This document shows positions 55,556-64,000 of a stretch of 64,000 nucleotides of DNA, piece by piece. The notes beneath the pieces are model-generated. The model was not told the origin of the DNA, ran no database searches, and worked only from the letters and a program-made list of their open reading frames with translations. How positions within the stretch are numbered: the first letter of the stretch is position 1; each line of letters opens with the position of its first letter. The position numbers were made by a program, and so were the translations under genes. This DNA comes from Xanthomonas cannabis pv. cannabis (GTDB lineage: Bacteria > Pseudomonadota > Gammaproteobacteria > Xanthomonadales > Xanthomonadaceae), in contig NZ_JSZE01000016.1 of assembly GCF_000802365.1 (NCBI RefSeq), forward strand, positions 1-64,000. The letters run 5' to 3'.

Positions 55556-57142
55556 TCAGTGCATTGCAAGGTGCGTCCCCTTGGGTAACGGCTTGAGCAA
55601 AAAGGCCAGCGGAATCGTGCAGACCACGATCACACCGAAGATCCAGAACAGGTCGCTGTAGGTCATCACCAACGCCTGCTGTTGCACCACGCGTGCGAAT
55701 TGGGCGACGGAACGAATCGCCGCTTCGCCACCGGCGCTGCCCTGCATCTGCGCGGTCACGCCGGCCAGAAATTCCTGCGCGCGCGGTGCGTTGGCGGTGA
55801 TCGCGCTGCCGATGGTTTCGGTATGGAAGGTCATGCGGCGCTCCTGGAAGGTGGAGATCAGCGCCAGGCCGACCGAACCGCCCAGGTTGCGGCCGGCATT
55901 GAACAGGCCCGACGCATCGCCGGCCAGCTCCGGCGGCACCGAGGAGATGGCCGCCTGGTTGAGCGACATCATCGCCAGCGCCAGTCCGCAGCCCTGCAGC
56001 AACTGCCCGGCCACGAAATGCATGCCCACCGTGTCGGCGGTCAGCCCCAGATTGACGAAGCAGGCGGCAGCGAAACAGATCAGCCCCGCAATCACCAGGA
56101 TGCGTACGTCCACCACCTCCAGCAGCTTGGGCATCATCGGCATCAGCAGCACGGTGGGCAGGCCGGACAGCAGCAGCACGTAGCCGGCCTGCTCGGTGTT
56201 GTAGCCGGAGATCACCGCCAGAAACTGCGGAATCATGTACATCACACCGAACAGGATCATGCCCACTGCCATGATCATGATGAACACCGCACCGAAACTG
56301 CGATGCAGCAGCAGCGACAGCCGGATCACCGGCGCACGCCTGCGGAACTGGCCGATCACCAGCGCGATGAACCCGCTCAACGAGATCAGGCTCAGCATGT
56401 TGATCTCGCTGGATTCGAACCAGCGCTCGCGCTGGCCTTCTTCCAGCACCACGGTGAGCCCGCCCAGGCCGGCAGTGAGGCCGTAGATGCCCAGCCAATC
56501 GGCGTTGAGCAGGCCGGCCCAGTCGGCCTTTTCGTGCTTCAGGCCAAGCAGCAACAGCGCCACCAGGCCCGCGCAGATCGGCACGTTGATGAAGAACGCG
56601 TAGTGCCAGCTGACGTTTTCGGTGAGCCAGCCTCCCAGCAGCGGGCCGATCACCGGGCCCATGATCACGGTCATGCCGAACAGTGCGGTGCCCATGGTCT
56701 GCTGGCTGGGCGGCAGGCGTGTGGCGACGATGGTCAGCGCGGTAGGAATCAGCGCGCCGCCGGCCAGCCCCTGCCCCACGCGGCCGATGATCATCATCGT
56801 CAACGAGGTCGACAATCCGCAGACCACCGAGAACGCCGTGAACATCAACGCGCAGATCAGCAGGAAATTGCGCAGGCCCAGCGTGCGCACGAACCAGCCG
56901 GTCAGCGGGATCATGATGATCTCGGCGACCAGATACGCGGTGGAGATCCAGGTACCCTCGGTGCCGCTGGCGCCGACCTCACCCTGGATGGTGGGTAGCG
57001 CGGCATTGACGATGGAGATGTCCAGCGTGGCCATGAACGAGCCGATGGTGCCGGCCAGCACCGCCAACCAAGCGCCGGGCTCGGCCTTCTCGCGGCTGGC
57101 ACCGCCGCCGGCACCCTGGCCGGTGGCGGCCGCTGTACTCAC
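55556..57142 (-). CDS. emrB: EmrB-type MFS drug exporter (DHA2 family)
   Basis: 528 residues with 14 predicted membrane segments. The signature MATLDISIVNAALPTIQGEVG and WISTAYLVAEIIMIPLTGWF is typical of DHA2 exporters, with GRVGQGLAGGALIPTAL as motif C region. GTG start overlaps the emrA stop (GTGA). It moves drugs or other compounds from the cytoplasm through EmrA and an outer-membrane channel. The substrate is not predictable; polyamine-linked acidic or aromatic compounds are a guess from context only. Confidence 0.94.
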   Translation of the reverse strand: MSTAAATGQGAGGGASREKAEPGAWLAVLAGTIGSFMATLDISIVNAALPTIQGEVGASGTEGTWISTAYLVAEIIMIPLTGWFVRTLGLRNFLLICALMFTAFSVVCGLSTSLTMMIIGRVGQGLAGGALIPTALTIVATRLPPSQQTMGTALFGMTVIMGPVIGPLLGGWLTENVSWHYAFFINVPICAGLVALLLLGLKHEKADWAGLLNADWLGIYGLTAGLGGLTVVLEEGQRERWFESSEINMLSLISLSGFIALVIGQFRRRAPVIRLSLLLHRSFGAVFIMIMAVGMILFGVMYMIPQFLAVISGYNTEQAGYVLLLSGLPTVLLMPMMPKLLEVVDVRILVIAGLICFAAACFVNLGLTADTVGMHFVAGQLLQGCGLALAMMSLNQAAISSVPPELAGDASGLFNAGRNLGGSVGLALISTFQERRMTFHTETIGSAITANAPRAQEFLAGVTAQMQGSAGGEAAIRSVAQFARVVQQQALVMTYSDLFWIFGVIVVCTIPLAFLLKPLPKGTHLAMH

Positions 57143-58341
57143 TGCGCGCGCTCCCGCTCCTGCACGCGGTCGGATTCTTTTTCAGCGCGTTCCTTGGCGT
57201 CCTTGGCCGAGCGCGTATCGACGGTGACCTCCACCGACATGCCCGGCACCAGCACCTTGCGTGCCTCCTCGCCGGCCAGCACGCGGATGCGCACCGGCAC
57301 GCGCTGCACCACCTTGGTGAAGTTGCCGGTGGCGTTTTCCGGCGGCAGCAAGGCGAACTGCGAGCCGGTGCCCGGGGACAGGCTTTCGACCTTGCCGTGC
57401 AGCTTCACCCCGGACAGCGCATCGACCTCGATCTCGGCCGGCTGACCCGGGCGCATCAGGCCGACCTGGGTTTCCTTGAAGTTGGCGACCAGGTACAGCG
57501 ATTCCTGCGGCACGATGGTCATGGTGCGGGTACCGGCGGCCAGGAACTGGCCCTCCTGCACGGTCTTGTCGCCGACGCGGCCGTGGATGCGGCTGGTCAG
57601 GCGGGTGTCTTCCACGGCGACGCGGGCCTGGTCGGCATCCGCAGTCGCCTGCTTCAGGCCGGCCTGGGCCTGCTCCAGCTGCGCGCGGCTGGCCTGGATC
57701 TGGCTCTGCGCACCGGTGGCCTGCGCCTGGGCCGCATCGTACTGGGCGCGTGCGCGCGCCAGCTCGTGCTGCAGGCTTTCCTGGTGCTCATGGGTATCGG
57801 CGCCGGAGGCGGCCAGCGGTGCGAAGCGCTTCACCTCGGCCTGGGCGAACTTGAGACTGGCCGCGGCCGAGGTCACCTGGGTCCGCGCCTGCAGCAGCGC
57901 CGCTTCCTGGCCGGCGACATTGGCGGTGGCGGCCACGATGTCGGCCTGGCGTGCGGCGATCGCCGCTTCGGCCTGCTGCAGGGTGGCCTGGTAAGTGCGG
58001 TCGTCGATCTGCAGCAACGGCTGGCCGGCGTCCACGATCTGGTTGTCGCCCACCAGCACCTTGGTCACATAGCCGCTGACACGCGGCGCAACGGCCACCG
58101 AATCGGCCTGCAGGTAGGCGTTGTTGGTGTCCTGCATGTAGCGGCCCTTGATCAGGTAGTAGGTCAGCCACACCACCAGCAGGATCAGCACCAGCACGCC
58201 CACCAGGATCAGCGTCCACTTGACCTTGGGGTTCTTCAGCGGCGACGGCTTGGCCGGCTCCTGGTCCTGGTGCGTCTCGGCGCCTTGCGCATCGCCCGCC
58301 TGGGCGCGGCCGTCAGTGGGCTGTTGGTCTTGGTTGCTCAA
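57139..58341 (-). CDS. emrA: EmrA-type membrane fusion protein
   Basis: 400 residues from a TTG (SNQDQQPTDG follows) with an AGGACG site six bases upstream; an ATG at 58383 would add 14 residues. One membrane anchor (TLILVGVLVLILLVVWLTYYL) follows a polar Pro/Gln-rich N-terminus. The periplasmic part has the biotinyl-lipoyl-like halves (VAPRVSGYVTKVLVGDNQIV and RIHGRVGDKTVQEGQFLAAG) around a long coiled-coil hairpin rich in Ala and Gln. It links EmrB to the outer-membrane factor. Confidence 0.92.
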   Translation of the reverse strand: MSNQDQQPTDGRAQAGDAQGAETHQDQEPAKPSPLKNPKVKWTLILVGVLVLILLVVWLTYYLIKGRYMQDTNNAYLQADSVAVAPRVSGYVTKVLVGDNQIVDAGQPLLQIDDRTYQATLQQAEAAIAARQADIVAATANVAGQEAALLQARTQVTSAAASLKFAQAEVKRFAPLAASGADTHEHQESLQHELARARAQYDAAQAQATGAQSQIQASRAQLEQAQAGLKQATADADQARVAVEDTRLTSRIHGRVGDKTVQEGQFLAAGTRTMTIVPQESLYLVANFKETQVGLMRPGQPAEIEVDALSGVKLHGKVESLSPGTGSQFALLPPENATGNFTKVVQRVPVRIRVLAGEEARKVLVPGMSVEVTVDTRSAKDAKERAEKESDRVQERERAQ

Positions 58342-58662
58342 AGGAGGCGTCCTGTGTGTCGTGGGCGAGGCGCGCGACGGCATGCCGCGGCAGCGGCGCC
58401 GGCGAACGCGGCGAAACCATACAATTATTTGAACCCGCCGGTACAGATTGCGTGACGAGCTGGTCAGGCTGCGCTTGGTCTGGACCGCCTGCGCGGCAAT
58501 GGACCCGCCGGGTGCATGCGCCGCCCGGTTGCAGCGGCCAGGCATGCCGGCCTGCGGCGGAGGGGCGCGCCCGCGACCAGGTCTGCAGTGTTGCAGGCAA
58601 CCATTGGACCTTCATGAGGACGCGGCGGCGTACGCCGCCGCGTCAGCACCTGCGCGCTGGCC
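58342..58662. other. 321-bp gap between potF and emrA
   Basis: Contains a potF-proximal hairpin (58619-58644). No regulator gene or strong promoter stood out. It is the natural place for the emrA promoter. Confidence 0.5.
58619..58644 (-). terminator. 26-bp perfect palindrome after potF
   Basis: GACGCGGCGGCGT immediately followed by ACGCCGCCGCGTC, 18 bases past the potF stop codon on the minus strand. A stable stem, but no T tract, so it may be a terminator or a symmetric protein site. Confidence 0.55.
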
Positions 58663-59778
58663 TCACCGGCCGGTCTTGATCTCGGTCCACAGCCGTGTGT
58701 ACAGGCGGTCCACCTCCGGCGGGTTGATCGCGTAGGTGAACATCCGGGCGGTCACCTCCGGCGGCGGATAGATGGTGGGGTCGTTGCGGATCGCCGCATC
58801 CACCAGCGGCGTGGCGCTGCGCACCGGGTTGGCGTAGTGGATGAAGTTGCTGTTGGCCGCGGCCACCTCGGGCGTGAGCAGGTAATTGATGAAGGCGTAC
58901 GCATTTTCAGGATGCTTGGCGTCCTTGGGGATGGCCAGCATGTCGAACCACTGCGGCGCGCCTTCCTTCGGAATGGCGTAGGCCACGTTGACGTTGTTGC
59001 CCGCTTCCCTGGCACGATCGCGCGCCTGGATGATGTCGCCCGACCAGCCCACCGCCAGGCAGGTATTGCCGTTGGCCAGCGAGGTGACGTACTGGCTGGA
59101 GTGGAAGTTCTGCACGTACGGGCGGATGGTCTTGATCAGCGCGGCGGCCTTCTCGATCTCGGCCGGCACCGTGCTGTGCGGATCGAGCCCGAGGTAATTG
59201 AGCGCGATCGGAATCATGTCCGAGGGCGTGTCCAGGATGGTCACCCCGCAGTCCTTGAGCCTGGACAGATTCTCCGGCTTGAACACCAGATCCCAGCTGT
59301 TGGCGACATCGGTGCTGCCGAAGATCGCCTTGAGCTTGTCGACGTTGTAGCCGATGCCGGTGGTGCCGATCATGTACGGCACGCCATAGGCATTGCCCGG
59401 ATCCTGCGCGGCGATGCGACGCATGATGTCCGGGTCGAGATTGGCCAGGTTGGGGATCTTGCTTTTGTCCAGCGGCAGAAACACACCCGCCTGGATCTGC
59501 CGGCCAAAGAAATTGAGCGTGGGCACCACCACGTCGTAATCGCTGCCGCCGGCGAGCAACTTGGTTTCCACCATCTCGTCGCTGTCGAACACGTCGTAGG
59601 TGACCTTGATGCCGGTGCTCTTTTCGAACGCGGGAATGGTGTCTTCGGCGATGTAGTCGGAGTAGTTGTAGACGTTGAGCACCTTGGCCTGCGCCTCGGC
59701 CTTGCCCGCAGCGCCATCGCCGCCGCAGCCGGACAGCAGGGTGAGGGACAGCGTCAGGGCGAGCAGTCGCAGCGTCAT
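58663..59778 (-). CDS. potF: Polyamine-binding lipoprotein PotF
   Basis: 371 residues. Signal MTLRLLALTLSLTLLSGC with lipobox LSGC. The mature domain shows the PotD/PotF pattern: VLNVYNYSDYIAEDTIPAFEKSTG, YDVVVPTLNFFGRQI, DPGNAYGVPYMIGTTGIGYN, TILDTPSDMIPIALNYLG and NTCLAVGWSGDI, the last two framing the ligand cleft. It captures putrescine or spermidine for PotGHI. It lies next to the catabolic genes and is separated from potGHI by the efflux cassette. Confidence 0.94.
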   Translation of the reverse strand: MTLRLLALTLSLTLLSGCGGDGAAGKAEAQAKVLNVYNYSDYIAEDTIPAFEKSTGIKVTYDVFDSDEMVETKLLAGGSDYDVVVPTLNFFGRQIQAGVFLPLDKSKIPNLANLDPDIMRRIAAQDPGNAYGVPYMIGTTGIGYNVDKLKAIFGSTDVANSWDLVFKPENLSRLKDCGVTILDTPSDMIPIALNYLGLDPHSTVPAEIEKAAALIKTIRPYVQNFHSSQYVTSLANGNTCLAVGWSGDIIQARDRAREAGNNVNVAYAIPKEGAPQWFDMLAIPKDAKHPENAYAFINYLLTPEVAAANSNFIHYANPVRSATPLVDAAIRNDPTIYPPPEVTARMFTYAINPPEVDRLYTRLWTEIKTGR

Positions 59779-60034
59779 GGGAGGTCTCCGGCACGGTGGG
59801 GCGGTCCGGCGCGGGGCCGGTCTGGCGCCAGACTACCCACCGTGCCCGAGTTTGCCCAGCGGGCGCGGCAGGCATTCGCGCCAGGCAGACGCCGCGCAGC
59901 GGGAGTCATTGCTCGCCGTCCGCCGGCGAGCCCGAGGCCGCGATGCCGTACGGCGGATCGATATGCCGGTCTCCACATTGCCGTGGCAACGCGCGTCGGG
60001 GCGCACCGATGCGTTGGTGGCAGGTCGCCATCGC

Positions 60035-61402
60035 TCACCTGCCCAACGCATGCGCGGTGTCATCCAGCGCCGCCCAGGCCTTGTGGAACAGCTCGTCCAC
60101 CTGCTCGCAGGTGATGATCAGCGGCGGCGACAGCAGCATGGCGTCGTAGGTGGCACGCAGGATCAGGCCGCGGCGCAACGCAAAGTCACGGCAGAGCGCA
60201 CCGACGCGCCCACGCCCTTGGAAATACACCCCACGCTGCCGCTTGTCCGGCACCAGCTCCAGCGCCCCGATCAACCCGGCGATGCGCGCCTCGCCCACCA
60301 GACGGTGCTCGCCGAGCTCGGCCCAGCGCTGCGCAAGATACGGCGCAATCTGCGCGCGGGCGGTGTCCACGATGCCGTCGTCCTGCAGCAGGCGCAGGTT
60401 CTCCAGCGCCACGGCCGCGCACACCGGATGCCCGGCATACGTGCCACCGTGCGCCAGCTCGCCGCCTTGCGTCTTGAGCACGCCGGCCACGCGATCGTTG
60501 AACATGGCTGCCGCCAGCGGGATGTAGCCGGAGGTGATGCCTTTGGCCAGCGTCATCACATCGGGCTGAAAGCCGAAATAGTCCGCACCGAACCAGGCGC
60601 CGGTGCGCCCGAACCCGCAGATCACTTCATCGGCCACCAGCAGCACGTCGTAGCGCCGGCAGATCCGCTCGATGCCCGGCCAGTAACTGCGCGGCGGGAT
60701 ATACACGCCGATCGCGCCCATGATCGGCTCGCCGATAAAGGCGGCGACGTTATCCGGCCCGAGCTGCAGGATCGTGTCTTCCAGACGACGCGCCGCGACT
60801 AAGCCGTAGTCTTCCGGGTCCATCTCCCCGCCATCGCCGAAGTGATACGGCGGCGTAATGTGGTGGATATCCGGAATCGGCAAGCCGCCCTGCTTGTGCA
60901 TGCCTTGCATGCCGCCCAGGCTGGCCCCGGCCATGGTGGTGCCGTGATAGCCATCATGGCGACCGATGAACATGCGTTTTTGCGGCTGCCCCTGCACCGC
61001 CCAGAAATGCCGGACCAGGCGCAGGATGGTGTCGTTGGCCTCCGACCCGGAGTTGGCGAAGAACGCGTGATTCAGATCACCGGGTGCCAGCTCCGCCAGC
61101 TTGGCCGCCAGCTGGATGGTGGGTTCGGTCGTGCACTGAAAGAAGCTGTTGTAGTACGCCAGCTGCTCCATCTGCCGCGCAGCTGCCTGCGCCAGCTCCT
61201 TGCGTCCATAGCCGACATTGACGCACCACAACCCGCCGAATGCATCGAGCAACTGGTTGCCATCGGCATCCCACACGTACACGCCCTCACCGCGCGTCAG
61301 GATGCGCGTGCCCTTCTGCGCCAATGCCGCGTTGTCGTTGAACGGATGCAGATGATGGGCGGCATCGAGCTGCTGCAAGGTCTTCAGTGCTTGCGGATCC
61401 AT
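60035..61402 (-). CDS. Polyamine:pyruvate aminotransferase (SpuC-like)
   Basis: 455 residues. Class III PLP aminotransferase: GVYVWDADGNQLLDAFGGLWCVNVG, the FFANSGSEANDTILR segment and DEVICGFGRTGAWFG; the PLP lysine is in VMTLAKGITSGYIP. Strong likeness to the putrescine/cadaverine transaminase SpuC of Pseudomonas; other omega-aminotransferases are alternatives. It sits between potF and the gamma-glutamylputrescine synthetase gene. Start ATG at 61402. Confidence 0.88.
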   Translation of the reverse strand: MDPQALKTLQQLDAAHHLHPFNDNAALAQKGTRILTRGEGVYVWDADGNQLLDAFGGLWCVNVGYGRKELAQAAARQMEQLAYYNSFFQCTTEPTIQLAAKLAELAPGDLNHAFFANSGSEANDTILRLVRHFWAVQGQPQKRMFIGRHDGYHGTTMAGASLGGMQGMHKQGGLPIPDIHHITPPYHFGDGGEMDPEDYGLVAARRLEDTILQLGPDNVAAFIGEPIMGAIGVYIPPRSYWPGIERICRRYDVLLVADEVICGFGRTGAWFGADYFGFQPDVMTLAKGITSGYIPLAAAMFNDRVAGVLKTQGGELAHGGTYAGHPVCAAVALENLRLLQDDGIVDTARAQIAPYLAQRWAELGEHRLVGEARIAGLIGALELVPDKRQRGVYFQGRGRVGALCRDFALRRGLILRATYDAMLLSPPLIITCEQVDELFHKAWAALDDTAHALGR

Positions 61403-61555
61403 GGTCACTCCGGCTGCGGGGTCCATGCAGTCTATGGCCGATCGGCCGGACCCAAAGGTGCTTTCGTTGCACGCGCCAGACTCCGGGCGTGGAAACACGC
61501 AGACGGGGCGGTGCGCAATGTCCAACGCGCGAGGCGTCCGGCATCGTCATACGCC

Positions 61556-61623
61556 GTACCCTCATCCGCCCTTCGGGCACGGTCTCCCCCATAAAGGGGA
61601 CAATGTCCCGATGGGAGAAGGAA
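61556..61623. repeat. REP-like element upstream of the aminotransferase gene
   Basis: GTACCCTCATCCGCCCTTCG is followed by a long hairpin (TCTCCCCCAT near 61583, ATGGGAGA near 61611) enclosing AAAGGGGACAATGTCCCG. It belongs to the same family as the copies at 34.7 and 48.6 kb. It lies in the 240-bp gap between the puuA-like and aminotransferase genes. Confidence 0.7.
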
Positions 61624-61642
61624 ACAGCGCAGGCGAAGCGCC

Positions 61643-63028
61643 TTACACATTCAACAGCAGGAACTCTCGCTCCCACGAGCTGATCACCCGAAAGAACGTT
61701 TCGTATTCCTTGCGCTTCACCGAGATATAGGCGCGCACGAAGCGCCGCCCCAACATCTCCTGCAACGCATCGCAGCCTTCCAGCTCATCCAGCGCCTCAC
61801 CCAGCGAGCGCGGCAGATCGTAGCCCTGCTCCTTGCCGTTGCTGCTGATCGGCGCAGTCGGTTCGAGCTGCTCGGCAATCCCCAACAACCCGCACGCCAG
61901 GGTCGCCGCCATCGCCAGATACGGGTTGGCATCGGAACCGGCGAAGCGGCTTTCCACCCGCATGTTCTGCGGTGCATCGATCGGCACGCGCAGCCCGCAG
62001 GTGCGGTTGTCGAAGCCCCACAGCACATTGCTCGGCGACACCTCGCCGAACATCAGCCGACGGTACGAATTGACGTTGGGCGCCAGCAGCCCCATCGCCA
62101 TCGGGATGTATTTCTGCAAGCCACCCAGATAATGCGCAAAGGTGTCGCTGAAGCCGCCCTCGCGCTTGCCGCTGAACACGTTCTTGCCGGTGCCGGCGTG
62201 CAGTAGGCTCTGGTGGATATGCATCGCGCTGCCCGGCTCGGTCTCCATGGGCTTGGCCAGGAACGTCGCATACACGCCATGCCGTAGCGCCGCTTCGCGC
62301 ATGGTGCGCTTGAACAGGAACACCTGATCGGCGCGCGACAGGGCATCGGCATGGGTGAAATTGACCTCCAGCTGCGCGGCACCGGACTCGTGGATCAGGG
62401 TGTCCACGTCCAGCTCCATCGCATCGCAGTAGTCGTACATCAGGTCCAGGATCGGGTCGAACTCGTTGACCGCGTCGATCGAATACGACTGCCGCGCGGT
62501 TTCCGGGCGGCCGGAGCGCCCGGCCGGCGGCAGCAGCGGGAAGTCCGGGTCGGTGTTCTTCTGCACCAGGAAGAATTCCAGCTCCGGCGCCACCACCGGT
62601 TGCAGCTTGCGCTGCGCATAGGCATCGAGCACGCGGCGCAGCACGTTGCGCGGCGCCAGTTCGTGCGGCTGCCCGTCCTTGGTGTAGCAGTCGTGGATCA
62701 CCTGCGCGGTGGGGTCGGCGGCCCACGGCACCATGCGCACGGTGGAGGCATCCGGGCGCAGGTGCATGTCCGAATCCGACGGCGAGGTCAGCGCGTAGTA
62801 ATCCTCCGGAAAATCGCCGGTGACGGTGGTGGCGAAGATGCCCTCCGGCAGCCGCGTGCCGTAGTCGTGCGAGAACTTGTCGGCGGGAATGATCTTGCCG
62901 CGCGCATTGCCGGTGATGTCCGGCACCAGGCATTCCACCTCGGTGATGTGGCGTTCCTTGAGCCAGCGCCGCAGCGCGCCCTCCGGCTGCTTGGGCGTGG
63001 CGGTGCGCGAACGGGTGCGGATGGACAT
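61643..63028 (-). CDS. puuA: Gamma-glutamylputrescine synthetase (glutamine synthetase family)
   Basis: 461 residues. Glutamine-synthetase catalytic domain: ECLVPDITGNARGKIIP, the metal and ATP residues in APELEFFLVQ and MHIHQSLLHAG, PNVNSYRRL and CGLRVPIDAP. The adenylylation loop and C-terminal tail of housekeeping GlnA are absent. The context (potF, aminotransferase, puuD) points to the PuuA/SpuI type, which gamma-glutamylates putrescine. Start follows the puuD stop by six bases. Confidence 0.92.
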   Translation of the reverse strand: MSIRTRSRTATPKQPEGALRRWLKERHITEVECLVPDITGNARGKIIPADKFSHDYGTRLPEGIFATTVTGDFPEDYYALTSPSDSDMHLRPDASTVRMVPWAADPTAQVIHDCYTKDGQPHELAPRNVLRRVLDAYAQRKLQPVVAPELEFFLVQKNTDPDFPLLPPAGRSGRPETARQSYSIDAVNEFDPILDLMYDYCDAMELDVDTLIHESGAAQLEVNFTHADALSRADQVFLFKRTMREAALRHGVYATFLAKPMETEPGSAMHIHQSLLHAGTGKNVFSGKREGGFSDTFAHYLGGLQKYIPMAMGLLAPNVNSYRRLMFGEVSPSNVLWGFDNRTCGLRVPIDAPQNMRVESRFAGSDANPYLAMAATLACGLLGIAEQLEPTAPISSNGKEQGYDLPRSLGEALDELEGCDALQEMLGRRFVRAYISVKRKEYETFFRVISSWEREFLLLNV

Positions 63029-63034
63029 GCGACC

Positions 63035-63790
63035 TCACTGACCGCGTTGAGCGGCGTAACGGCGACAGGCCTCGCCGAAGGCCTGAAAGATGGCACGGTA
63101 GAAGGGATGCTGTGTGACACGCCATTCCGGGTGCCACTGCACGGCCAGCAGGAACCCCGGCCCGGTACCGCGAAAGGCTTCGACCAGGCCATCCGGCGCG
63201 GTCGCTTCGACCACCAGTCCGTCGGCGAGCGTGGCAATGCCCTGCCCGTGCAGCGAATTGACCAGCACCTCCGACCCGGAATGCATGCCGGCCAGCCAGC
63301 CGCCCGGCTGCAACTGCACCGGATGGGCCGGGCCGTATTGCGCCTCCAGCGCGGCGCTGCGGTCTTCGCGGTGATCGGCCAGCCCGGGCACTGCATGCAC
63401 GCGTTGATGCAGGCGCCCGCCGAGCGCGACGTTGACTTCCTGCAGGCCGCGGCAGATCGCCAGCAGCGGCAGGCCGCGTGCCAGCGCCTGCGGAATCAGC
63501 GCCAGGCTGGTGGCATCGCGCGCCGGGTCGTGCGGATTGCCCTCCCAGCTGGCCTCATCGCTGTAGTGATGCGGCTCGACGTTGCTGACCGCCCCGGTGA
63601 TCAGCAGGCCATCCAGCCGGTCCAGCCAGGCGCTGGCGTCCAGGCTCGGCCGCAGGCTGGGCAGCAACACCGGCATGGCACCGGCGGCATCCACCACGGC
63701 GCGGATGTATTTTTCGCCCGCGGCCAGAAACGGATGCGGCCCGTGCAGGACGCGGTCGGTCGGCAGCCCGACCAGGGGAACGACAGCCAT
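63035..63790 (-). CDS. puuD: Gamma-glutamyl-GABA hydrolase-like protein (PuuD type)
   Basis: 251 residues. Class I glutamine amidotransferase-like hydrolase: the nucleophile Cys in LLAICRGLQEVNVALGG, the oxyanion LITGAVSNVEP region, and the His/Glu pair in AVQWHPEWR. It releases GABA from gamma-glutamyl-GABA in the Puu pathway. It is the first gene of the minus-strand polyamine block, with puuA six bases after it. Confidence 0.92.
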   Translation of the reverse strand: MAVVPLVGLPTDRVLHGPHPFLAAGEKYIRAVVDAAGAMPVLLPSLRPSLDASAWLDRLDGLLITGAVSNVEPHHYSDEASWEGNPHDPARDATSLALIPQALARGLPLLAICRGLQEVNVALGGRLHQRVHAVPGLADHREDRSAALEAQYGPAHPVQLQPGGWLAGMHSGSEVLVNSLHGQGIATLADGLVVEATAPDGLVEAFRGTGPGFLLAVQWHPEWRVTQHPFYRAIFQAFGEACRRYAAQRGQ

Positions 63791-63937
63791 GCAGACATCC
63801 CGATGCGGTGTGTTGAACGGCAGATGCGCTCGAACTTACCGCGCCACCGCCGCCATTGCCAGGGCCGCTGCTTCGCCGGCCGGCGACCGCTCACGCCTGC
63901 TTTGCTAGGCTGGCCAGCGACCTCGCAGGTAGTGCCT

Positions 63938-64000
63938 ATGGCTTCCGAGAACTCCGTCGCGTCCCTGCCCGCTGCCGACGCCGCCACCCTGGCGCGCATC
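63938..64000 (+). CDS. Start of an unidentified gene (partial)
   Basis: 21 codons from an ATG reading MASENSVASLPAADAATLAR and running off the window. It is divergent from puuD across 147 bp, so it could be a regulator or catabolic gene of the same locus, but the visible residues allow no assignment. Confidence 0.5.
   Translation, partial: MASENSVASLPAADAATLARI

Noticed and set aside
58342-58545. Longer N-terminus of EmrA
   Set aside because: The extension is Arg-rich and unlike membrane fusion proteins; the TTG at 58341 has the better ribosome site.
1-64000. CRISPR arrays, insertion sequences, rRNA genes or prophage
   Set aside because: No regularly spaced repeats, transposase, integrase, rRNA or phage structural genes were recognised in the window.

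Overview
The window looks like chromosomal DNA of a Xanthomonas species or a close relative (Lysobacteraceae). The GC content is high, the gene order around nnrE-tsaE-amiC-mutL, petABC-sspAB and phoH-ybeY-corC is gammaproteobacterial, and there are Xanthomonas-like traits: TraB/GumN family, VirJ/AcvB family, H-NS-type protein, and short REP-like repeats with TCATCCGCCCTTCGGGCAC cores. No phage, plasmid, CRISPR array or intact insertion sequence was seen. The genus call is inference from protein style and synteny.

Layout. 1-9.6 kb: end of an EAL-domain protein, HtpX protease, GluQ tRNA-Asp synthetase, PhaB and PhaR (polyhydroxyalkanoate metabolism), a TraB/GumN protein, a DUF1684 lipoprotein, MutL and AmiC. 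The minus-strand series nnrE/nnrD, tsaE, amiC, mutL, DUF1684, TraB (4-11.6 kb) reads as one operon-like block, with queG divergent from it. 12.8-22 kb: xseA, a VirJ-like hydrolase, an isolated 3' scrap of a tmRNA gene, a formylglycine-generating-enzyme-like lipoprotein, RNase D, a LigD (NHEJ) polyprotein and DUF3606. 22-27 kb: an H-NS-like protein, tRNA-Ala(CGC), a small charged protein, a GAF plus degenerate GGDEF protein, and a chemoreceptor-cheW pair with a clear sigma-28 promoter. 27-34 kb: 3-methyladenine glycosylase, a very long Lhr helicase, DUF3301, sspB and sspA. 34-39 kb: the cytochrome bc1 operon petABC and a lytic transglycosylase. 39-42 kb: a WYL regulator divergent from a glutathione S-transferase, with a perfect operator-like palindrome between them, then miaB. 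42-48.5 kb: a DnaA-box-like cluster, phoH, a small exported protein, ybeY, another exported protein, corC, a DUF4105 membrane protein and corA. 48.7-64 kb: a succinate-semialdehyde-type dehydrogenase, a lipoprotein, and a polyamine locus (potI, potH, potG, potF, aminotransferase, gamma-glutamylpolyamine synthetase, gamma-glutamyl hydrolase) that is split by an EmrAB-type efflux pump with its own outer-membrane factor.

How they work together. Several genes maintain the genome (MutL, XseA, LigD, AAG, Lhr) and several mature tRNA (GluQ, TsaE, QueG, MiaB, RNase D, plus YbeY for rRNA). The 50.9-63.8 kb region takes up polyamines (PotFGHI) and breaks them down by transamination or gamma-glutamylation. 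The dehydrogenase at 48.7 kb could take the resulting succinate semialdehyde to succinate.

The points most worth a second look are the tmRNA-end fragment that resembles an old attachment site, the DnaA-box-like cluster before phoH, the exported protein wedged between phoH and ybeY, the operator palindrome of the WYL regulator, the endonuclease-type MutL, and the efflux cassette inside the polyamine locus. I found no clearly new multi-gene system. All starts were chosen by eye.
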